Positions 23,217 to 26,239 of a DNA stretch of 26,239 nucleotides are shown here, in pieces. Every line of letters starts with the position of its first letter. Within the stretch, counting starts at the first letter, position 1. The position numbers and the translations under genes are program-made. The stretch comes from Halichondria panicea (Eukaryota > Porifera > Demospongiae > Suberitida > Halichondriidae): the NCBI RefSeq assembly GCF_963675165.1, contig NC_087391.1, forward strand, positions 5,955,552 to 5,981,790. The letters run 5' to 3'. Under the pieces are notes generated by a model. It was not told the DNA's origin. It did no database searches and saw nothing but the letters and a program-made list of their open reading frames with translations.

Positions 23217-24685
23217 CTGCATAAATGCACATGACGTTACAGAACACCCAATCAATTTGAGAGAAAGGAATGAAGACACACAATTAAGATCACGAGTGGA
23301 ACTGGTTACGACCATTAAGAGAAACCATTATGTATTATAATAATACTGTAAATTGTTTGGCCACTACATTAATACTTCATTTAGCAAATTTAAAGTATAA
23401 GTATATACTCTGTTCCTAAGTTATTAGTACAACCCATGGATATCAATGTGTGCAGTAGCAGTCATGCACATAATCTAATTTCATTTTTATTGGGTAAGTA
23501 TAGAGCTAAAGTATCCTAAAGCAATAATTATTAATAGCTGCTCAACAGAATCAAGTGGGATCTAAAATAAAATACTTGCCTTTTTTAGTGAAGAACTCCT
23601 TTTACGAATATATTTTGTGGCAGTTTCTTTGCACACAGTATCATCATCATCGTCATCATTATTTCGACCACACACTCTTTTCCTACATGCTCTTTTGTTG
23701 GCAATTCAATTCTGCAATGGAAGAATGTATGTACATCTAGATGAATTTTATAGTCAATCAGAAAGTGGTGCACTCACTAAAATGAACGAGTACAGGATCT
23801 ACAATTGTATATTATACCAGTACATCATTGTACACTATCATGGTGAAACATAGTCAAATACATAGTTAAAATAATGAGTGTGTGGGGGGGGGGGTGAGAA
23901 GACCAATAGTGTACGCATAAGACTAAGCAAATTAACAACGTGTGCTTATAGAAATTACATTCCACCATGACACAGTTACCCAATGCATGGACATAAATAC
24001 AAAGCTATAATATTATCGGCTATATATATATGCAATATTTACGACTATAACCTATAATTATATGTACGGTGAAATAGGCGCAAAGTAAACTTTTCAGTAA
24101 TTAGCTAGGGGGTGGGGTATGAAATACTGGAATACTATAATTACAGACTACACACCGGCCACAGTGCACCACAACTACAACAAAAGTAGCCTCGATTCCA
24201 GGCCAGGAGGGTTGAAGGGTTGGAGTTGAACTGGTCAGCTACCAATGAATCATTATGATCAATGAGAGTGAAGGACCAATATCATGTGACATTTACAGCG
24301 TACTTCACTTGTCACTGGGGTATGACAATGAAACAGTCAAAAGGTCATAAAATATCACATGCATGGGGTTATCATTCACGCACTTCATCAAATAACTGAT
24401 CAAAATGAGGAGCTAACTCTTCAGCATGGTAAAAGTGGACCTTATTGACCCTGTCGTACATATACGTATCCCCCTACACACTCTTTGTAACTTTAGGAGG
24501 TACGTTGTATAGTATTCCCATGCTTGAACTCAAAATCATGTCACACATTCTAGATAGGAAGTTGACCCATTCCCAGTGGGAAGTGGGACTGTCAACTACT
24601 TTAGCTACATGAGTGTATAATTAATAGCCCGGGTAAGAGGTTTTGGTCAGGGCTACAATGTACGCCTTCAAATGTTATAACAACT
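23217..24685. other. Non-coding region
   Basis: AT-rich DNA with a G run at 23884-23893 and a TAGCCTCGATTCCAGGCC motif near 24188 related to the palindrome arm at 12011. A minus-strand open stretch around 23590-23700 (RACRKRVCGRNNDDDDDD) has a weak acceptor and is not called. Confidence 0.35.
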
Positions 24686-24934
24686 TTATTGGCTTATCCA
24701 GCTGTTGAACCATAAGCAGTTATCAAACTTCTCCTTGGACACATTATTCATCACATCATCAAATGCCTTAGCAATTAACAGTTTGCTTTTCCTGCTATGC
24801 ATAAACTCCACTTTAGCCGTCTTTGACTTTGATTCCAGTGATCCTGCTACAGTCTGCAGACACTGTTTCAGCTCAGCTAACGTCACTGTCAAGCCACCAT
24901 ACCACGTGGGTGTGCTATTATCTTGTACAAGTAG
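24686..24934 (-). CDS. Probable terminal exon of an unrecognised minus-strand gene
   Basis: After an acceptor TCACCATAG the frame is open for 82 codons: LLVQDNSTPTWYGGLTVTLA, then ELKQCLQTVAGSLESKSKTA, and on to FNSWISQ and TAA. The frame just upstream of the acceptor has a stop, which supports an exon boundary there. The stop is embedded in CAATAAAG, so the AATAAA poly(A) signal overlaps the stop codon. Composition looks like real protein, but I do not recognise the family and no upstream exon is fixed. Confidence 0.4.
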   Translation of the reverse strand, partial: LLVQDNSTPTWYGGLTVTLAELKQCLQTVAGSLESKSKTAKVEFMHSRKSKLLIAKAFDDVMNNVSKEKFDNCLWFNSWISQ

Positions 24935-25375
24935 CTATGGTGATGAAGACACTCCAGCTGCCTTCTGCACTCGTTGTATTAGCATCAGTCTATCCAAACA
25001 TGCGATAATTATAGATTAGATACAGTCAGCACGCACATACCCATCTACGGTACACGGGTAATACTTGATTACAACACATAAACAACTATAGTACCTATAA
25101 TAGAGCCTGGAAATAACATGTGAAGCCTGGTGATTCTACTAAACCACACCCAAACGTCATATCCGACCGTAATAAAACATACATTAAAAATATAGTTTGA
25201 GGCAGCCAGTACACGAATGGCCCATTTCAGGGCCACAGTATCTGTGCCAAACCAAATGGCCGGTATATCGAAATGGCCGTACTTTAGAGAGCTGGAATAG
25301 CGAGAGTTTACAGTATGTTATGTTATCGCTTCTATACTAATTAAAAAGCGAAACATAGATGAGATGAAAGTTCTT

Positions 25376-25627
25376 TTAAACAAGCAGAGCATATGCAATC
25401 CGTTCTTTCCTAGGTGCAGCGGGGTCGCGAGGGTAACAACGTTCATCTAGTGTGAGAGTGAATACTGTCCCCCGAACAAAATTCAGTAGTCGAATAATGT
25501 CCCTCCCTGCATGGTGAATTATCAGCAGCAGAGATATTTGTTCCAACTGGTTTCTCCAACCAGAAAGAGTTGAATACTTTAAAGTGGAAAGAGGAAGTTT
25601 ATTTAGACCCCTCAGGGCAGCAACCAT
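25376..25627 (-). CDS. Unclassified open reading frame
   Basis: An 83-codon frame starts MVAALRGLNKLPLSTLKYST and contains LEQISLLLIIHHAGRDIIRL. The open stretch extends nine codons upstream to a TAG. Composition is protein-like, but splice sites are weak and no domain is recognised. It could be an exon of the gene ending at 24686 only if an internal donor exists, and I do not see a good one. Confidence 0.2.
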   Translation of the reverse strand: MVAALRGLNKLPLSTLKYSTLSGWRNQLEQISLLLIIHHAGRDIIRLLNFVRGTVFTLTLDERCYPRDPAAPRKERIAYALLV

Positions 25628-26129
25628 GCAGGAGTATAAAGCTGATGAGGATTGAGACTATTTCTCCAATTTCCCTGCATGGTTAATATTATGAGTGTAG
25701 TCAGTATAAACTTTGTTGCAGTCTGCAAATATTAACATCAATATTTACAACAGGACATGCACTGCTCACTATATAAGTTCGTATATCTTATAACCTCCGA
25801 CGTTACAAATCTCTACATTCCAAGAACGGCACACTAAAATGCTGCAAGAGTCTCTCCCGGCAGATACGCTTTTCTCACTTCTTCCCCCCTCCCCCTGGGA
25901 AATGGTGTGGCTCCCAGACTATTAAAAACGCCCGGATACGATCTAACCAATGGATACAATAGTATTTAAACTTAGCAATACCTGATTCTATTATCACACA
26001 TGCACAGGTAACTCCAGGACATCTCCCCTGCAGTATAATCTTGAAGGTGACCAGCAAGGTACAGCTAGCTAGCTTAGGAGCCAGACTGCACATAACAACA
26101 GGCCCTGCATGCACTGTGAGGGACAAGTG

Positions 26130-26142
26130 GGGTCAAAGGTCA
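26130..26142 (+). promoter_or_regulatory. Perfect DR1 nuclear receptor element
   Basis: GGGTCA, one spacer base, AGGTCA. This is the consensus direct repeat bound by HNF4/RXR/COUP-type receptors. No start codon is assigned nearby, so the target gene is unknown. Confidence 0.35.
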
Positions 26143-26239
26143 CGCAGCCCGTTTGACATGCCCCCCGTGACGTCTTCATTTACTTCCTTCGTGTAATTAG
26201 ACTGGTTGAATTTTGTTACAAACGGCGTGCCATAATAGC

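Larger units (their letters stand above)
24935..26239. other. Mostly non-coding region at the window end
   Basis: No confident gene. The only sizeable open frame with protein-like composition is at 25376-25627 on the minus strand. Near the end lies a perfect DR1 element (26130-26142) that could belong to the promoter of a gene outside the window. Confidence 0.35.

Overview
This is metazoan nuclear DNA from a compact genome. Most introns are 36-60 nt with canonical GT-AG ends, intergenic gaps are often under 150 bp, non-coding DNA is AT-rich, and CA/TG microsatellites are frequent. The gene content (PEX3, a FEZ-family protein, AP-5 mu, an LRRC28/58-like protein, a HECT-like pseudogene and an integrase-core transposase) and the style fit a demosponge, possibly Amphimedon-like. 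That assignment is inference from style and content. No taxonomic marker is visible.

Positions 1-11478 hold six multi-exon genes in strictly alternating orientation: LRR/zinc-motif protein (+, 344-3481), PEX3 (-, 3621-5300), a small type I membrane protein (+, 5385-6392), FEZ (-, 6493-7689), a Ser/Lys/Arg-rich nuclear-type protein (+, 7761-8545) and AP5M1 (-, 8647-10747, 5' part missing). The pairs PEX3/membrane protein and FEZ/Ser-rich protein are divergent over only 84 and 71 bp and probably share promoters. The other neighbours converge tail to tail over about 100-140 bp. Every exon model here was built by hand so that splice sites and reading phases agree from end to end.

The AP5M1 introns are the oddest part. 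Two adjacent introns carry tandem arrays whose unit contains a copy of the gene's own 3' splice site plus the first bases of the following exon: about 12 copies of a 62-bp unit, and nine copies of an 18-bp cassette separated by CA runs. Two further intronic minisatellites (LRR gene and the last AP5M1 intron) also run into the acceptor and resemble its pyrimidine tract.

A 200-N assembly gap (11479-11678) ends this part. Beyond it the sequence changes to a mobile-element-rich, gene-poor landscape. It holds a perfect 58-bp palindrome, a broken CXXC zinc-finger fragment, an uninterrupted (AC)218 tract, a PHD-finger ORF (-), an apparently intact two-exon DDE integrase/transposase gene (+, 14611-16739) with a MITE-like element in its intron, a HECT-like pseudogene with five frame breaks (+, to 19683), and at least one more MITE.

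From 19684 to the end I see mostly AT-rich non-coding DNA with a few weakly supported minus-strand exons.
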